This document shows positions 54,838 through 64,000 of a stretch of DNA of 64,000 bases, piece by piece (within the stretch, counting starts at the first letter, position 1; every line of letters begins with the position of its first letter). The notes under the pieces were generated by a model that saw only the letters and a program-made list of their open reading frames with translations, did not search any database and had not been told where the DNA came from. The stretch is from assembly GCF_900110875.1 (NCBI RefSeq), contig NZ_FOFM01000001.1:1-64000 (forward strand), given 5' to 3'. This DNA comes from Pseudovibrio axinellae (GTDB lineage: Bacteria; Pseudomonadota; Alphaproteobacteria; Rhizobiales; Stappiaceae). The position numbers and the translations under genes were made by a program.

Positions 54838-56166
54838 TTAAACCAGCATGGACATCGGTTTTTCGATGAACCCTCTGAAGGCTTGCAATAGCTGAGCGCC
54901 CAAAACGCCATCCACAGCACGGTGGTCCGTGGAAAGGGTTGCAGACATCACGGTTGCCGGAACGATCTCATCGCCCTTAACAACAGGACGTTTCTGCCCT
55001 GCACCAACGGCCAGGATGGTTGCGTGCGGTGGGTTGATCACCGCTGCAAATTCCTTGATGCCGAACATGCCAAGGTTGGAAACAGAGGTTGTTCCGCCCT
55101 GGAATTCGGTTGGCGCGAGCTTACGCTCACGTGCACGTTTCGCCAGATCTTTCATTTCGTTGGAAATGGTAGACAGCGTTTTTTCTTCTGCACTGCGGAT
55201 GATCGGAGTGATCAGACCGCCATCAATGGAAACAGCAACACCAACATCAGCATGCTTATGCATAACCATGCCGCTCTCAAGATAAGACGCGTTTGCAGCT
55301 GGAATTGCTTTGAGTGCAAGCGCATGTGCCTTGATGATCATGTCGTTGACAGACAGCTTGTAGGCAGGTTTGCCGTCGGCGTCCTTTGGAGCTGATGCAT
55401 TGAGCTGCGCACGCAGAGCCAGCAATTCATCCAGCTCACATTCCAGTGTCAGGTAGAAGTGCGGAACCGTTTGCTTGGATTCTGTCAGACGCTTGGCAAT
55501 GATCTTACGCATACCGTCATGAGGAACCAGCTCGTAAGAGCCTTCCTCAAACAGCTTCAGGGTCTGCTCATCAGATGGAGCAGACGCCAGCGCAGCTTTT
55601 GGAGCTTCAGCCGCCTTTGGTGCTTCAACAGCCTTAGGCGCTTCTGCTTTGCCGGTGCCAGCTGCAATTGCTGCGTCCACGTCGCGTTTTACAACGCGGC
55701 CCTTTGGACCAGAACCTGCGATCAACGCAATGTCGACGCCGTTCTGTTTTGCCAGGCGGCGCGCCAGCGGTGAAGAGAACACACGCTCACCAGATGCAGC
55801 TACCGGAGCTGCAGGAGCTGGTGCAGGTGCAACTTCGGCTGCTGGTGCAGGAACTGCAGCTGGTGTTGCTGCAGGTGCAGCGGCTGCTACTGGAGCGGAG
55901 GTATCGATTGCAGATGCATCTTCGCCATCTTCAAGCAGAACAGCGATGAGTTCGTTCACCTTCACACCCTGAGCACCCTCAGGCACAAGGATCTTGCCAA
56001 CAACGCCTTCATCAATGGATTCAACTTCCATTGTTGCTTTGTCAGTTTCGATCTCTGCAATTACATCACCAGCGGAAACGGTATCGCCTTCTTTAACGAG
56101 CCATTTGGCCAGATTGCCCTCTTCCATGGTTGGAGAGAGAGCAGGCATCAAAATGTTGATAGACAT
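54838..56166 (-). CDS. pdhC: Pyruvate dehydrogenase E2, dihydrolipoyl acetyltransferase
   Basis: A 442-residue E2 subunit with one N-terminal lipoyl domain (lysine in [10 protein letters not shown], near 43), an alanine/proline linker (about 88-128), a peripheral subunit-binding domain ([29 protein letters not shown], about 130-160), a second Ala/Pro/Lys linker and the catalytic domain (about 215-442) with the active-site block [16 protein letters not shown]. It transfers acetyl groups to CoA and forms the core of the complex. 18 bases after pdhB. Confidence 0.96.
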   Translation of the reverse strand: MSINILMPALSPTMEEGNLAKWLVKEGDTVSAGDVIAEIETDKATMEVESIDEGVVGKILVPEGAQGVKVNELIAVLLEDGEDASAIDTSAPVAAAAPAATPAAVPAPAAEVAPAPAPAAPVAASGERVFSSPLARRLAKQNGVDIALIAGSGPKGRVVKRDVDAAIAAGTGKAEAPKAVEAPKAAEAPKAALASAPSDEQTLKLFEEGSYELVPHDGMRKIIAKRLTESKQTVPHFYLTLECELDELLALRAQLNASAPKDADGKPAYKLSVNDMIIKAHALALKAIPAANASYLESGMVMHKHADVGVAVSIDGGLITPIIRSAEEKTLSTISNEMKDLAKRARERKLAPTEFQGGTTSVSNLGMFGIKEFAAVINPPHATILAVGAGQKRPVVKGDEIVPATVMSATLSTDHRAVDGVLGAQLLQAFRGFIEKPMSMLV

Positions 56167-56184
56167 ATCTTCGCCCCTTAGCCC

Positions 56185-57573
56185 TTAAGCGGTGTAAGTT
56201 ACGGCTTTCACCGCATCGATAACTTCCTTGGCATTTGGCAGAGCCAACTTCTCAAGGTTTGCTGCATACGGCATTGGAACGTCTTTGCCTGTCACACGCA
56301 GGATCGGCGCATCCAGCCAATCGAACGCTTCAGACTGAACCTGGTAGGCAATTTCAGCAGAAACGGAACAGATCGGGAAGGCTTCTTCTACAGTTACAAG
56401 ACGGCCGGTCTTACGAACGGAGGCAAGGACGGTATCCATGTCCAGAGGGCGAATGGTGCGCAGGTCGATCAGTTCAACTGAAACGCCCTGCTTTGCCAAC
56501 TCATCAACAGCCTGCAGCGCGTAGGTCATGCCGATGCTCCAGGAGACCATGGTCGCATCAGTACCTTCGCGAACAACCTTCGCCTTGCCGATTGGCAGAA
56601 CCAGATCTTCAACATCCGGCACGTCGAAGTGCTGTCCGTAAAGGATCTCGTTTTCCAGGAACACAACAGGGTTTGGATCGCGAATAGCTGCTTTAAGCAG
56701 GCCTTTTGCATCCGCTGCGGTGTAAGGCTGAACAACCTTTAGACCTGGGATAGAGGCATACCATGCTGCGTAATCTTGAGAGTGCTGAGCACCCACGCGC
56801 GCTGCTGCACCGTTTGCACCACGGAACACCATAGGCGCACCCATCTGACCGCCAGACATGTACAGTGTCTTAGCAGCAGAGTTGATGATGTGGTCAATTG
56901 CCTGCATTGCGAAGTTGAAGGTCATGAACTCAACGATTGGGTTCAAACCTGCCATCGCAGCACCAACTGCAAGGCCGGTAAAGCCATGCTCGGTGATTGG
57001 TGTATCGATAACGCGCTTTTCGCCAAACTCGTCCAGAAGTCCCTGGGAGATTTTGTAGGCGCCCTGATACTGAGCAACTTCTTCGCCCATCAGGAATACG
57101 TTTTCGTTGCGGCGCATCTCCTCTGCCATCGCGTCGCGCAAAGCTTCACGAACGGTCATGGAAACCATTTTGGTGCCCGCTGGGATTTCCGGGTCAGCAG
57201 GGGCAACACTTACAACAGGAGCTGCTGGCGCAGCCGGTGTCGCCGCCGGAGCTGGTTCTGCAACAGGTGCTGGCGCAGCTGCCGCGACTGGTGCTGCAGA
57301 TGCAACCGTGTCAGCCGCAGATGCGTCATCGCCTTCTTCCAAAAGCACAGCGATAGGTGAGTTCACCTTCACTTCTTCCGTGCCTTCAGCAACAAGAATT
57401 TTACCAAGAATGCCTTCATCAACAGCTTCCACTTCCATGGTCGCTTTATCAGTCTCGATTTCAGCAATCACGTCTCCGGCAGAAACGGTATCGCCTTCTT
57501 TCTTGACCCATTTGGAAAGCTTACCTTCCTCCATGGTCGGAGAAAGTGCAGGCATCAATATTTCAACAGCCAT
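56185..57573 (-). CDS. pdhB: Pyruvate dehydrogenase E1 beta with lipoyl domain
   Basis: A 462-residue E1-beta subunit. Residues 1-80 are an extra N-terminal lipoyl domain ([16 protein letters not shown]), followed by an Ala/Pro linker (about 85-130) and the transketolase-like domain (about 137-462: [44 protein letters not shown]). The lipoylated E1-beta is a known alphaproteobacterial variant. It decarboxylates pyruvate together with PdhA. 17 bases separate it from pdhA. Confidence 0.96.
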   Translation of the reverse strand: MAVEILMPALSPTMEEGKLSKWVKKEGDTVSAGDVIAEIETDKATMEVEAVDEGILGKILVAEGTEEVKVNSPIAVLLEEGDDASAADTVASAAPVAAAAPAPVAEPAPAATPAAPAAPVVSVAPADPEIPAGTKMVSMTVREALRDAMAEEMRRNENVFLMGEEVAQYQGAYKISQGLLDEFGEKRVIDTPITEHGFTGLAVGAAMAGLNPIVEFMTFNFAMQAIDHIINSAAKTLYMSGGQMGAPMVFRGANGAAARVGAQHSQDYAAWYASIPGLKVVQPYTAADAKGLLKAAIRDPNPVVFLENEILYGQHFDVPDVEDLVLPIGKAKVVREGTDATMVSWSIGMTYALQAVDELAKQGVSVELIDLRTIRPLDMDTVLASVRKTGRLVTVEEAFPICSVSAEIAYQVQSEAFDWLDAPILRVTGKDVPMPYAANLEKLALPNAKEVIDAVKAVTYTA

Positions 57574-57590
57574 AATTTAGTATCCCGACC

Positions 57591-58640
57591 TTAGAGCAGT
57601 ATGTCTGTGTAGAGCTCAGAAGCATCCGGCTCAGGATCATTCGTTGCAAACTCCGCAGAAGCTGCCACAACGGCGCGCACTTCTTTATCAAGTGCTTTCA
57701 GCTCGTCCTCGCTAGCCCATTCTTTTTCAAGAAGGCGAGCACGGACCTGTTCGATCGGATCGTGCTCAGAGCGCATCTTCTGGACTTCATCTTTACTGCG
57801 GTACTTGGCAGGATCAGACATGGAGTGACCACGGTAACGGTAAGTGATCATCTCAAGGATGTATGGGCCGTTGCCTGTACGACACCAGTCCATAGCGTAA
57901 TCGGTTGCAGCTTTTACAGCGCGAACATCCATGCCATCAACCTGAACGCCCGGGATCCCGAAGGACGCGCCGCGCTGGGAAAGGTCGGTGGTAGAGGACG
58001 CACGTTCAATGGAGGTGCCCATGCCGTACTTGTTGTTTTCGATTACGTAAATCACTGGCAGATTCCAAAGCTTCGCCATGTTGAAGCTTTCGTAAATCTG
58101 ACCCTGGTTGGCAGCGCCATCGCCGAAGAAGGCCATGGAGACTTTGCCGTTCTCTTTATAACGGTTTGCAAACGCCAAACCGGTACCGAGTGCGACCTGA
58201 GCGCCAACAATGCCGTGTCCGCCATAGAATTCTTTCTCTTTGGAGAACATGTGCATGGAGCCGCCCTTACCTTTGGACAGACCACCGCTACGACCAGTCA
58301 GTTCGGCCATAACACCCTTGGGGTCCATGCCGCACGCGAGCATGTGAGCGTGGTCGCGGTACGAGGTGATCATCTGATCGCCTTGTTCCTTAGCCATCTC
58401 CATTCCAACAACAACAGCTTCCTGGCCGATATACAGGTGGCAGAAGCCACCGATCAGACCCATGCCGTACAGCTGACCTGCTTTTTCTTCGAAACGTCGA
58501 ATGAAAAGCATTTCGCGGTAAGCATTAAGCTCTTCTTCTTTGGAGAATTCTGCGATCGCGGGCGCGTTTTTCATCGCACCACGCGCTTTGGTAGCGCTTT
58601 TTGCGCGACCGCCTGAAGACTTGGATTGAGTTCCAGCCAT
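57591..58640 (-). CDS. pdhA: Pyruvate dehydrogenase E1 alpha
   Basis: A 349-residue thiamine-diphosphate subunit. The ThDP/Mg motif is GDGAANQGQIYESFNMAKLW...NN (about 173-203), with phosphorylation-loop region RYRGHSMSDPAKYR (about 270-283). The ATG at 58640 (MAGTQSKSSGG) has a GAGG upstream and fits the family; the reading from 58679 is less likely. First gene of the pdh operon. Confidence 0.96.
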   Translation of the reverse strand: MAGTQSKSSGGRAKSATKARGAMKNAPAIAEFSKEEELNAYREMLFIRRFEEKAGQLYGMGLIGGFCHLYIGQEAVVVGMEMAKEQGDQMITSYRDHAHMLACGMDPKGVMAELTGRSGGLSKGKGGSMHMFSKEKEFYGGHGIVGAQVALGTGLAFANRYKENGKVSMAFFGDGAANQGQIYESFNMAKLWNLPVIYVIENNKYGMGTSIERASSTTDLSQRGASFGIPGVQVDGMDVRAVKAATDYAMDWCRTGNGPYILEMITYRYRGHSMSDPAKYRSKDEVQKMRSEHDPIEQVRARLLEKEWASEDELKALDKEVRAVVAASAEFATNDPEPDASELYTDILL

Positions 58641-58764
58641 GAGCCTCGTCTCTTTTGACGTGAATTGGTAAATGCACACTATCGCCCACAGCGCCGCTTG
58701 CCAATATTAGCAGAAACACTTGGGGAATTACATAAGTCGTTGAATTTACATATACTTTTAGGTT

Positions 58765-58793
58765 AACTTAAATCGAGTTAATCAACTTAAATC
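58765..58793. promoter_or_regulatory. Direct repeat / candidate operator upstream of pdhA
   Basis: AACTTAAATC occurs twice (58765-58774 and 58784-58793), 19 bases apart start to start, about two helical turns. Between them lies AGTTAATCAACTT (58776-58788), the complement of the core of the palindrome upstream of mazG. Regulator unknown. Confidence 0.35.
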
Positions 58794-58824
58794 AACCGAA
58801 TTTCAGTTAATACACGCTGATGTT

Positions 58825-59142
58825 TCAGTTACGCATGATTGCAACTTCATTTGCGTGCGCTAAATTCAAGGATGCGCGGGCACGCTCATCCACCATATCC
58901 GGATCAAGATTTTCGGGGTCCAGCAGCATCACACGTCGTTGTAATTGCAAGCGTTCTGCTCGCAATTCACCAAGCTCCAGCTCAAGAGCCAGAATCTCAT
59001 GTTCAATTTGCGGCCGGCCAACAAGGCCTAGTTTACCGTTGAGCGCGTGAAATGCAAAGTAGCACAGCACACCAATGGCAATTCCCGGCACAAGGAGATT
59101 CTTCAGATACGAGTGTTTTCGCTGACGTGTGGTAGCTAGCAC
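58825..59142 (-). CDS. ftsB: Septum formation initiator (FtsB/DivIC)
   Basis: A 105-residue bitopic division protein: a basic N-terminus, one membrane segment (LLVPGIAIGVLCYFAFHALNG, about 16-36) and a periplasmic coiled coil (about 44-75, IEHEILALELELGELRAERLQLQRRV). The conserved end (LDPDMVDERARASLNLAHANEVAIM) is typical. It acts with FtsL and FtsQ in the divisome. Situated upstream of pdhA as in related genomes. Confidence 0.88.
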   Translation of the reverse strand: MLATTRQRKHSYLKNLLVPGIAIGVLCYFAFHALNGKLGLVGRPQIEHEILALELELGELRAERLQLQRRVMLLDPENLDPDMVDERARASLNLAHANEVAIMRN

Positions 59143-59486
59143 GGATTGACCTACTCATTACAAAAAATGGTCACTGGCTGGCACTATTTCACAGCGCCCT
59201 TAACCAAGAGTTTCCGTGTTCAGCAAAAACCAAACTTATCTGATAATTTTGTAAAAATAATGAACATCTCAGCGGGGCTAGCGCAAACCGGAATGATCGA
59301 CGCCGACCTGTGACCGCTTGAAGGTGCACTCAAGCCAATGTGACAAAAACCGCATGCAACAAAATCTACCCAGACTTTGAGCATAGGAATACAGCATGCA
59401 AGGAGGGTGGACGTTTAAAGCCGAGGCTTTCACCCCGGCCTGATCATTCCCGCAAGCTACGTCAAGCGCCCTTCACATGCCCCACA
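59143..59486. other. Intergenic region
   Basis: A 344-base space between ftsB and the EamA gene. It must contain the ftsB promoter; no clear boxes, RNA gene or repeat are seen. Confidence 0.4.
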
Positions 59487-60434
59487 TCAGCGCAATGTAT
59501 GTTGATCTAACTGAACCTTAGTCGACGTCCAAGGGAAGCCGGTCCTCTTCAAAACCCTAAGGGCACTGCCATCCTTAGCTCTGGCAAACATGACCAAGTT
59601 TCCCACCAGTATCAGCGAAACGCCAACGATAGCCGGGATCGTCCACTCAAAACCTTCTGCAAATGTTGAAAGAAGCAGGGCAACAACAGGAAAAACAACA
59701 GTTGCGTATCCAGCCTTTGCAGATCCAATGCGAGCGACCAGCACCAGATAGGTGGTAAAGCCAATAACGCTTGAAAACAGTGCAAGATAGATGAGCGCAG
59801 CCACATATGAAAATTTGCTCGGCACCACCAGTTGGTCACCCGTTACGCTCATAAGCGCAAGAAGAAACACCGCCGCAATTGCCATGCCCCACGCAATTGC
59901 TGTTGCCGGACTGATCCCCAGGCTCGTGTTCTTGCGCGAAACCATATTGCCCAAAGAAAAGAGAAAGGTTCCCAGCATAGCCAAGCCCACACCCTTAAGA
60001 GTATCTGTATCAAATGAGAGTGCCAAGCTTTGCCAGAAAATAAAACCGAGGCCCGTCACACCGAAAAATGCTGCAAGTACCACACGCCTTGCAATTTGAT
60101 CTCCGTAAATGAACCGGGCATTTACAGCATTTAAGATGGAGGCCAATGAAAAAATCACCGCAACAAGCCCGGAGGGAATGTAGGCAGTTGCATAATAAAA
60201 CGCGACGATGTTTACACTGAACAAGCAAAGCGCCTGTAAGACGATATAGCGCCACTGGGCCGGCAGAGTTAAGCGCTTGAGCGCAAGCAATCCAGCAAAC
60301 ATCAAGAGCGCTGCCAGCGCGAACCGGTAGAAAATAGAGGTAAGGATCGGCACCTCTCCGATTTGCCAGGCAACGGCCAGCCAGCTGGTTCCCCAGATAA
60401 AAACAGTGATCATAAAAAGCAGAGCTGTATTCAT
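59487..60434 (-). CDS. EamA/DMT family permease
   Basis: A 315-residue inner-membrane protein with ten hydrophobic segments in two five-helix EamA halves (about 4-140 and 150-288). The first half has the family pattern FIWGTSWLAVAWQIGEVPILTSIFYRF. It would export or import a small metabolite (amino acid, nucleotide or similar). The divergent AraC regulator is probably its controller. Substrate unknown. Confidence 0.85.
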   Translation of the reverse strand: MNTALLFMITVFIWGTSWLAVAWQIGEVPILTSIFYRFALAALLMFAGLLALKRLTLPAQWRYIVLQALCLFSVNIVAFYYATAYIPSGLVAVIFSLASILNAVNARFIYGDQIARRVVLAAFFGVTGLGFIFWQSLALSFDTDTLKGVGLAMLGTFLFSLGNMVSRKNTSLGISPATAIAWGMAIAAVFLLALMSVTGDQLVVPSKFSYVAALIYLALFSSVIGFTTYLVLVARIGSAKAGYATVVFPVVALLLSTFAEGFEWTIPAIVGVSLILVGNLVMFARAKDGSALRVLKRTGFPWTSTKVQLDQHTLR

Positions 60435-60551
60435 TTTTCGTATCTCCTTGCCAAGGAAATACGCTCAACTTGGCACCACCTCTTGCATAATCTTGCGGTT
60501 TAGTGCCCCCACAATCTTTGCATTGGTTTCAAGCTGTTATATTCTGCGTGC

Positions 60552-61388
60552 ATGAAACAGACTGTGACCAATATTTTAGAAACCTCCGGCAGTGCCCGTT
60601 CTTTTGATCAGCTCGATCTGGGATCTGGGCGAACAGTGATCCTTTGGGAAAACAGCGGTGGCCGGATAAATTATGTTCGCCCCCATGGTCACACTTTCAG
60701 CTTCTACCTTGAGGGCGGCACAGGTGTAAGGCGGCTGGATATCGGCGGTGCTACAGGGCATCCCGGCGCTGTTTGCGTTATGCCGGCAGAGCAGAGCTCA
60801 GATTGGGAAATTACATCCAGATTCAAGTTCGTCCATTTTCACGTACCTGATGCAATCTTGCGTGCAAGCTATGCTCATATTCACGACCGCGATGCACGGC
60901 GACTGGAAGTGCGAGAAAGTACATTTGCCCATCACCCTGAAATTGCCACCCCGATGTTTCAGATGGCCCAGGCAGCAATACAAGGCGACCGCCTCGCCGC
61001 CGAAGTCGCTCTTTCAACTCTGATTGCCCAGTTGCCAGAGGGGAAAATCATAGTGAATGGCGGGCTCTCTCCTCAGCAACTGCGCCGAACTGACGAATGG
61101 ATATCTGCAAATCTGAGTGGACCTGTGCTTCTGGCGGACCTTGCCAGCCAAGCCGGACTGTCGGAGTTCCATTTCCAACGCATGTTTACGCTCTCAAGGG
61201 GGATATCTCCCCACAAGTGGGTGATGAGCAAACGTGTGAATCTTGCAAAGTCCGAGCTGAGGGGTTCTCAAACCATCGCCCAGATCGCCAGCTCCTGTGG
61301 CTTCTCCTGTCAAAGCCATCTGACCAGAGCGTTCAAAGCCGAGGTTGGTACCACCCCAGCACGGTACCGCGCTGACGTTATGAAGTAG
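60552..61388 (+). CDS. AraC family transcriptional regulator
   Basis: A 278-residue regulator: an N-terminal cupin-like sensing domain (about 25-160) and the C-terminal double helix-turn-helix (about 175-276; VLLADLASQAGLSEFHFQRMF and TIAQIASSCGFSCQSHLTRAFKAEVGTTPARYR). It is divergent from the permease gene with 117 bases between the starts, so control of that gene is likely. The effector is not known. Confidence 0.9.
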   Translation: MKQTVTNILETSGSARSFDQLDLGSGRTVILWENSGGRINYVRPHGHTFSFYLEGGTGVRRLDIGGATGHPGAVCVMPAEQSSDWEITSRFKFVHFHVPDAILRASYAHIHDRDARRLEVRESTFAHHPEIATPMFQMAQAAIQGDRLAAEVALSTLIAQLPEGKIIVNGGLSPQQLRRTDEWISANLSGPVLLADLASQAGLSEFHFQRMFTLSRGISPHKWVMSKRVNLAKSELRGSQTIAQIASSCGFSCQSHLTRAFKAEVGTTPARYRADVMK

Positions 61389-61575
61389 CATTGAAGTCGC
61401 TCTTCTCGCCCCGGTTTCAGTTTGTAGAGATGCCAGAACCAGCCTCTGTCCACTTTCCCACCGCATAAGCTTTAGTAACGCGGAAAACACGCAATCAACG
61501 CAAATCCGCGCACATAGCAACGCAAAGCTGGGATTTATTTGAAACCCCAGCACCTTAGCCCAAACAGACGGTGAT

Positions 61576-64000
61576 TTAGCCAGCTTCTGCCAGTCGTGCG
61601 AGCTTGATTAGCACAGCTGCTGCGCCCTTCAGCCTGTCTTCTGCTGTTGGCCAGTCACGGGTCAGCACCACCTTTTGATCAGGACGGATCTTTGCGAGGA
61701 TAGTTTGCTCTGCAATGTAGGAAACCAAGCCAGCCGGGTTGTTAAACTCACCGTTCCGAAAGGCGATGACAATACCCTTCGGCCCCGCATCGATCTTCTC
61801 AACATTAGCCTTGTGGCATAATCCTTTGATGTAGACAATCTTCAGAAGGTGTTGAACTTCCTCAGGAACGGCCCCAAAGCGATCGATCAGCTCAGCGCCA
61901 AAACTATCAATATCTGCAAGCTCGGTCAGGTCTGCCAAGCGGCGATACAGCTCAAGGCGCAACTGGAGGTCTGGCACATAAGTATCGGGGATAAGTACCG
62001 GTGTTCCAATGGCAATTTGCGGCGACCACTGTTCTTCGGCAACATCGGCCCCACCAGACTTCAGCTGGGCAACCGCCTCCTCCAGCATCTGCTGATAAAG
62101 CTCAAACCCAACCTCTTTAATATGCCCAGACTGTTCTTCACCCAACAAATTGCCGGCTCCGCGAATATCAAGGTCATGGGAGGCCAGCTGGAAGCCCGCC
62201 CCCAAATTCTCCAAGCTTTGCAGCACCTTAAGGCGACGTTCTGCCGTTGCAGTCAGCGTTTTTTTCGCCGGAACCGTAAACAGTGCATAGGCCCGCGTCT
62301 TAGAGCGGCCCACTCGTCCGCGAATCTGGTAGAGCTGCGCAAGGCCGAACATATCTGAACGGTGAACAATCAGAGTGTTCGCGTTTGGTATGTCCAGACC
62401 AGATTCCACAATGGTCGTCGCCAAAAGCACGTCAAACTTGCCCTCATAGAAGGCATTCATGATGTCATCAAGTTCGCCAGCGGGCATCTGACCATGGGCT
62501 GAAACCACTTTAACTTCAGGCACATGCTCTTCAAGGAAAGCGCGAACTTCTGCAAGATCAGAGACACGCGGACACACATAAAAACTCTGACCGCCCCGGT
62601 AGTGCTCACGCAACAAACTTTCGCGGATAACCATCTGGTCAAACGGGGATATGAATGAGCGAACCGCCAAACGATCGACCGGCGGCGTTGCAATAAGGGA
62701 AAGCTCACGAACACCTGTCAAAGCCAACTGAAGGGTTCGAGGAATCGGGGTAGCAGACAGCGTCAGAACGTGAACATCACTTTTCAGTTCTTTCAACCGT
62801 TCTTTATGCTTCACGCCAAAGTGCTGCTCCTCATCGATGATCAAGAGCCCCAAGTCTCTGAAACCAATAGCTTTACCGAGAAGAGCGTGAGTGCCAATCA
62901 CCACATCAACTGAGCCTTCTTTGAGGCCTTTCTTGGTTTCGGAAAGCTCTTTGCCGGGAACAAGTCGCGATGCTTGTCGCACTTCGATCGGCAGACCATG
63001 AAAGCGATCAGCAAATGTTCTGTAATGCTGTCTTGCCAACAAAGTCGTTGGAACCACAACAGCCACCTGACGACCCGACATAGCAGCCAAAAACGCAGCG
63101 CGCAGAGCAACTTCCGTTTTTCCAAAGCCCACATCACCACAAATCAAGCGGTCCATCGGCCGACCTGATGCCATATCATCAAAAACCGATTCAATGGCAC
63201 TCATCTGGTCATCAGTCTCATCGTAGACAAAGCGAGCAGAGAATTCGTCATACGCCCCTTCTGGGGCCGTGATCGCTGGAGCGGTGCGCAACGCTCGTTC
63301 AGCTGCAATCTTGATTAGCCCATCTGCTATTTCAAGAATGCGTTTTTTCATCTTGGCTTTACGGGCCTGCCATGCGCCGCCGCCAAGTTTATCTAGTTGA
63401 ACTTCCTGATCTTCTGATCCATATCGCGTCAGCAGCTCAATATTTTCGACCGGGAGATAGAGCTTATCAGACCCTGCATATTGAAGTTCCAGACAGTCAT
63501 GCGGTGCACCAACAGCTTCAATGGTTTTCAACCCAATGAAACGACCAATACCGTGTTCCACATGAACGACGAGATCATTCGGTGAAAGCGCAGTCGCTTC
63601 CGTTAGTATATTTGCGCCTTTGGATTTTTTGCGGCGTTGACGAACCAGTCGATCACCGAGGATATCCTGTTCACCGATAAAGGCGAGGTCATCAATCTCA
63701 AAGCCATGCTCAAGACCAAGTATGATCAAGGCGGTCAACCCTACTGGTACCTTGCCAAGCTCCTCAGAATTGCCTGCATACCCAGTTTGTTTAAGCCCAT
63801 GATCTTCAAGAACTTGCCCCAAGCGCTCGCGAGAGCCTTCACTCCAGCACGATAAGACGGCCCTGCGACCATCCTTGGCTAAATTCGAGACATGGCTCGA
63901 CAGAGCATCAAAAATATTTATGTCGCCTGCAGCCCGTTCTGCTGCAAAATTACGGCCCTGACGCCCGCCCATATCAACCACAGTCTTTCCGGTCCCTGGA
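61576..64000 (-). CDS. mfd: Transcription-repair coupling factor Mfd, C-terminal two thirds
   Basis: 808 codons of a gene that continues past the right edge (upstream reading ...PGTGKTVVDMGGRQ at 63999-63960). The RNA polymerase-interacting domain (LVVHEHG-type LVVHVEHGIGRFIGL), RecG-like translocase motifs with Walker A ICGDVGFGKTEVAL, the DEEQ box IIDEEQHFGV, TLSATPIPRTL and the QIRGRVGRSKTRAYA motif, and a C-terminal TRCF domain (VPEEVQHLLKIVYIKGLC) are all seen. It removes stalled polymerase and recruits UvrA. Convergent with the AraC gene. Confidence 0.95.
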   Translation of the reverse strand, partial: PGTGKTVVDMGGRQGRNFAAERAAGDINIFDALSSHVSNLAKDGRRAVLSCWSEGSRERLGQVLEDHGLKQTGYAGNSEELGKVPVGLTALIILGLEHGFEIDDLAFIGEQDILGDRLVRQRRKKSKGANILTEATALSPNDLVVHVEHGIGRFIGLKTIEAVGAPHDCLELQYAGSDKLYLPVENIELLTRYGSEDQEVQLDKLGGGAWQARKAKMKKRILEIADGLIKIAAERALRTAPAITAPEGAYDEFSARFVYDETDDQMSAIESVFDDMASGRPMDRLICGDVGFGKTEVALRAAFLAAMSGRQVAVVVPTTLLARQHYRTFADRFHGLPIEVRQASRLVPGKELSETKKGLKEGSVDVVIGTHALLGKAIGFRDLGLLIIDEEQHFGVKHKERLKELKSDVHVLTLSATPIPRTLQLALTGVRELSLIATPPVDRLAVRSFISPFDQMVIRESLLREHYRGGQSFYVCPRVSDLAEVRAFLEEHVPEVKVVSAHGQMPAGELDDIMNAFYEGKFDVLLATTIVESGLDIPNANTLIVHRSDMFGLAQLYQIRGRVGRSKTRAYALFTVPAKKTLTATAERRLKVLQSLENLGAGFQLASHDLDIRGAGNLLGEEQSGHIKEVGFELYQQMLEEAVAQLKSGGADVAEEQWSPQIAIGTPVLIPDTYVPDLQLRLELYRRLADLTELADIDSFGAELIDRFGAVPEEVQHLLKIVYIKGLCHKANVEKIDAGPKGIVIAFRNGEFNNPAGLVSYIAEQTILAKIRPDQKVVLTRDWPTAEDRLKGAAAVLIKLARLAEAG

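Noticed and set aside
60471-60487. Sigma54-like promoter TGGCACCACCTCTTGCA before the AraC gene
   Set aside because: The GG to GC distance is 11 bases and not the required 10, so it should not work as a -24/-12 promoter.

Overview
The window reads as chromosomal DNA of an alphaproteobacterium, most likely a marine, Pseudovibrio/Stappiaceae-like member of the Hyphomicrobiales. This placement is inferred from gene order (ntrBC-ntrYX-trkA-dat-hfq-hflX, pdhA-pdhB-pdhC-lpd-lipA, fused ispDF), from the lipoyl domain on pyruvate dehydrogenase E1-beta and from a RirA-type iron operator. No rRNA, tRNA, CRISPR array, integrase or insertion sequence was found.

Left part (1-5350), accessory surface/tail-like region. 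The 5' end of a secreted Ig-like (Big-1 type) repeat protein runs off the left edge on the minus strand; its start overlaps a perfect 16-bp hairpin. Divergent from it are three tandem paralogues of a phage-tail-collar (MdpB-like) protein, a W-repeat protein of probable beta-propeller fold and a GNAT acetyltransferase, apparently one operon. A small DUF6916-like gene converges on it. No other phage genes are present, so this looks like a stand-alone cassette of unknown function and is the best candidate for an undescribed system.

5751-14080: an aerobactin-type NIS siderophore operon (MFS exporter, lysine N6-hydroxylase, IucA-like synthetase, IucB-like acetyltransferase, IucC-like synthetase) behind a promoter carrying a perfect TGA-N9-TCA box, followed by a separate GNAT gene. 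14318-19840: thiamine operon thiC-thiO-thiS-thiG-thiE-thiF, with translationally coupled genes, a TPP riboswitch and a sigma70 promoter; its ThiF is fused to a rhodanese domain.

19896-31377, accessory metabolism: a LysR regulator divergent from a CmcJ/NvfI-like oxidoreductase, a 2OG-Fe(II) oxygenase and an aldehyde dehydrogenase; a class III transaminase coupled to a beta-keto acid cleavage enzyme; a MATE pump divergent from a TetR gene followed by a type II dehydroquinase; arfB; and an omega-amino acid:pyruvate transaminase.

31603-64000, mostly conserved core: mazG, a DUF218 protein, an orphan gene between hairpins, hflX-hfq, dat, trkA, ntrX-ntrY, ntrC-ntrB-dusB, ispDF, pncC, three small secreted proteins, a COQ10/RatA-like protein, lipA, a small membrane protein, lpd, a family-17 glycosyltransferase placed inside the pyruvate dehydrogenase locus, pdhC-pdhB-pdhA, ftsB, a DMT permease, an AraC regulator and the C-terminal two thirds of mfd, cut by the right edge.
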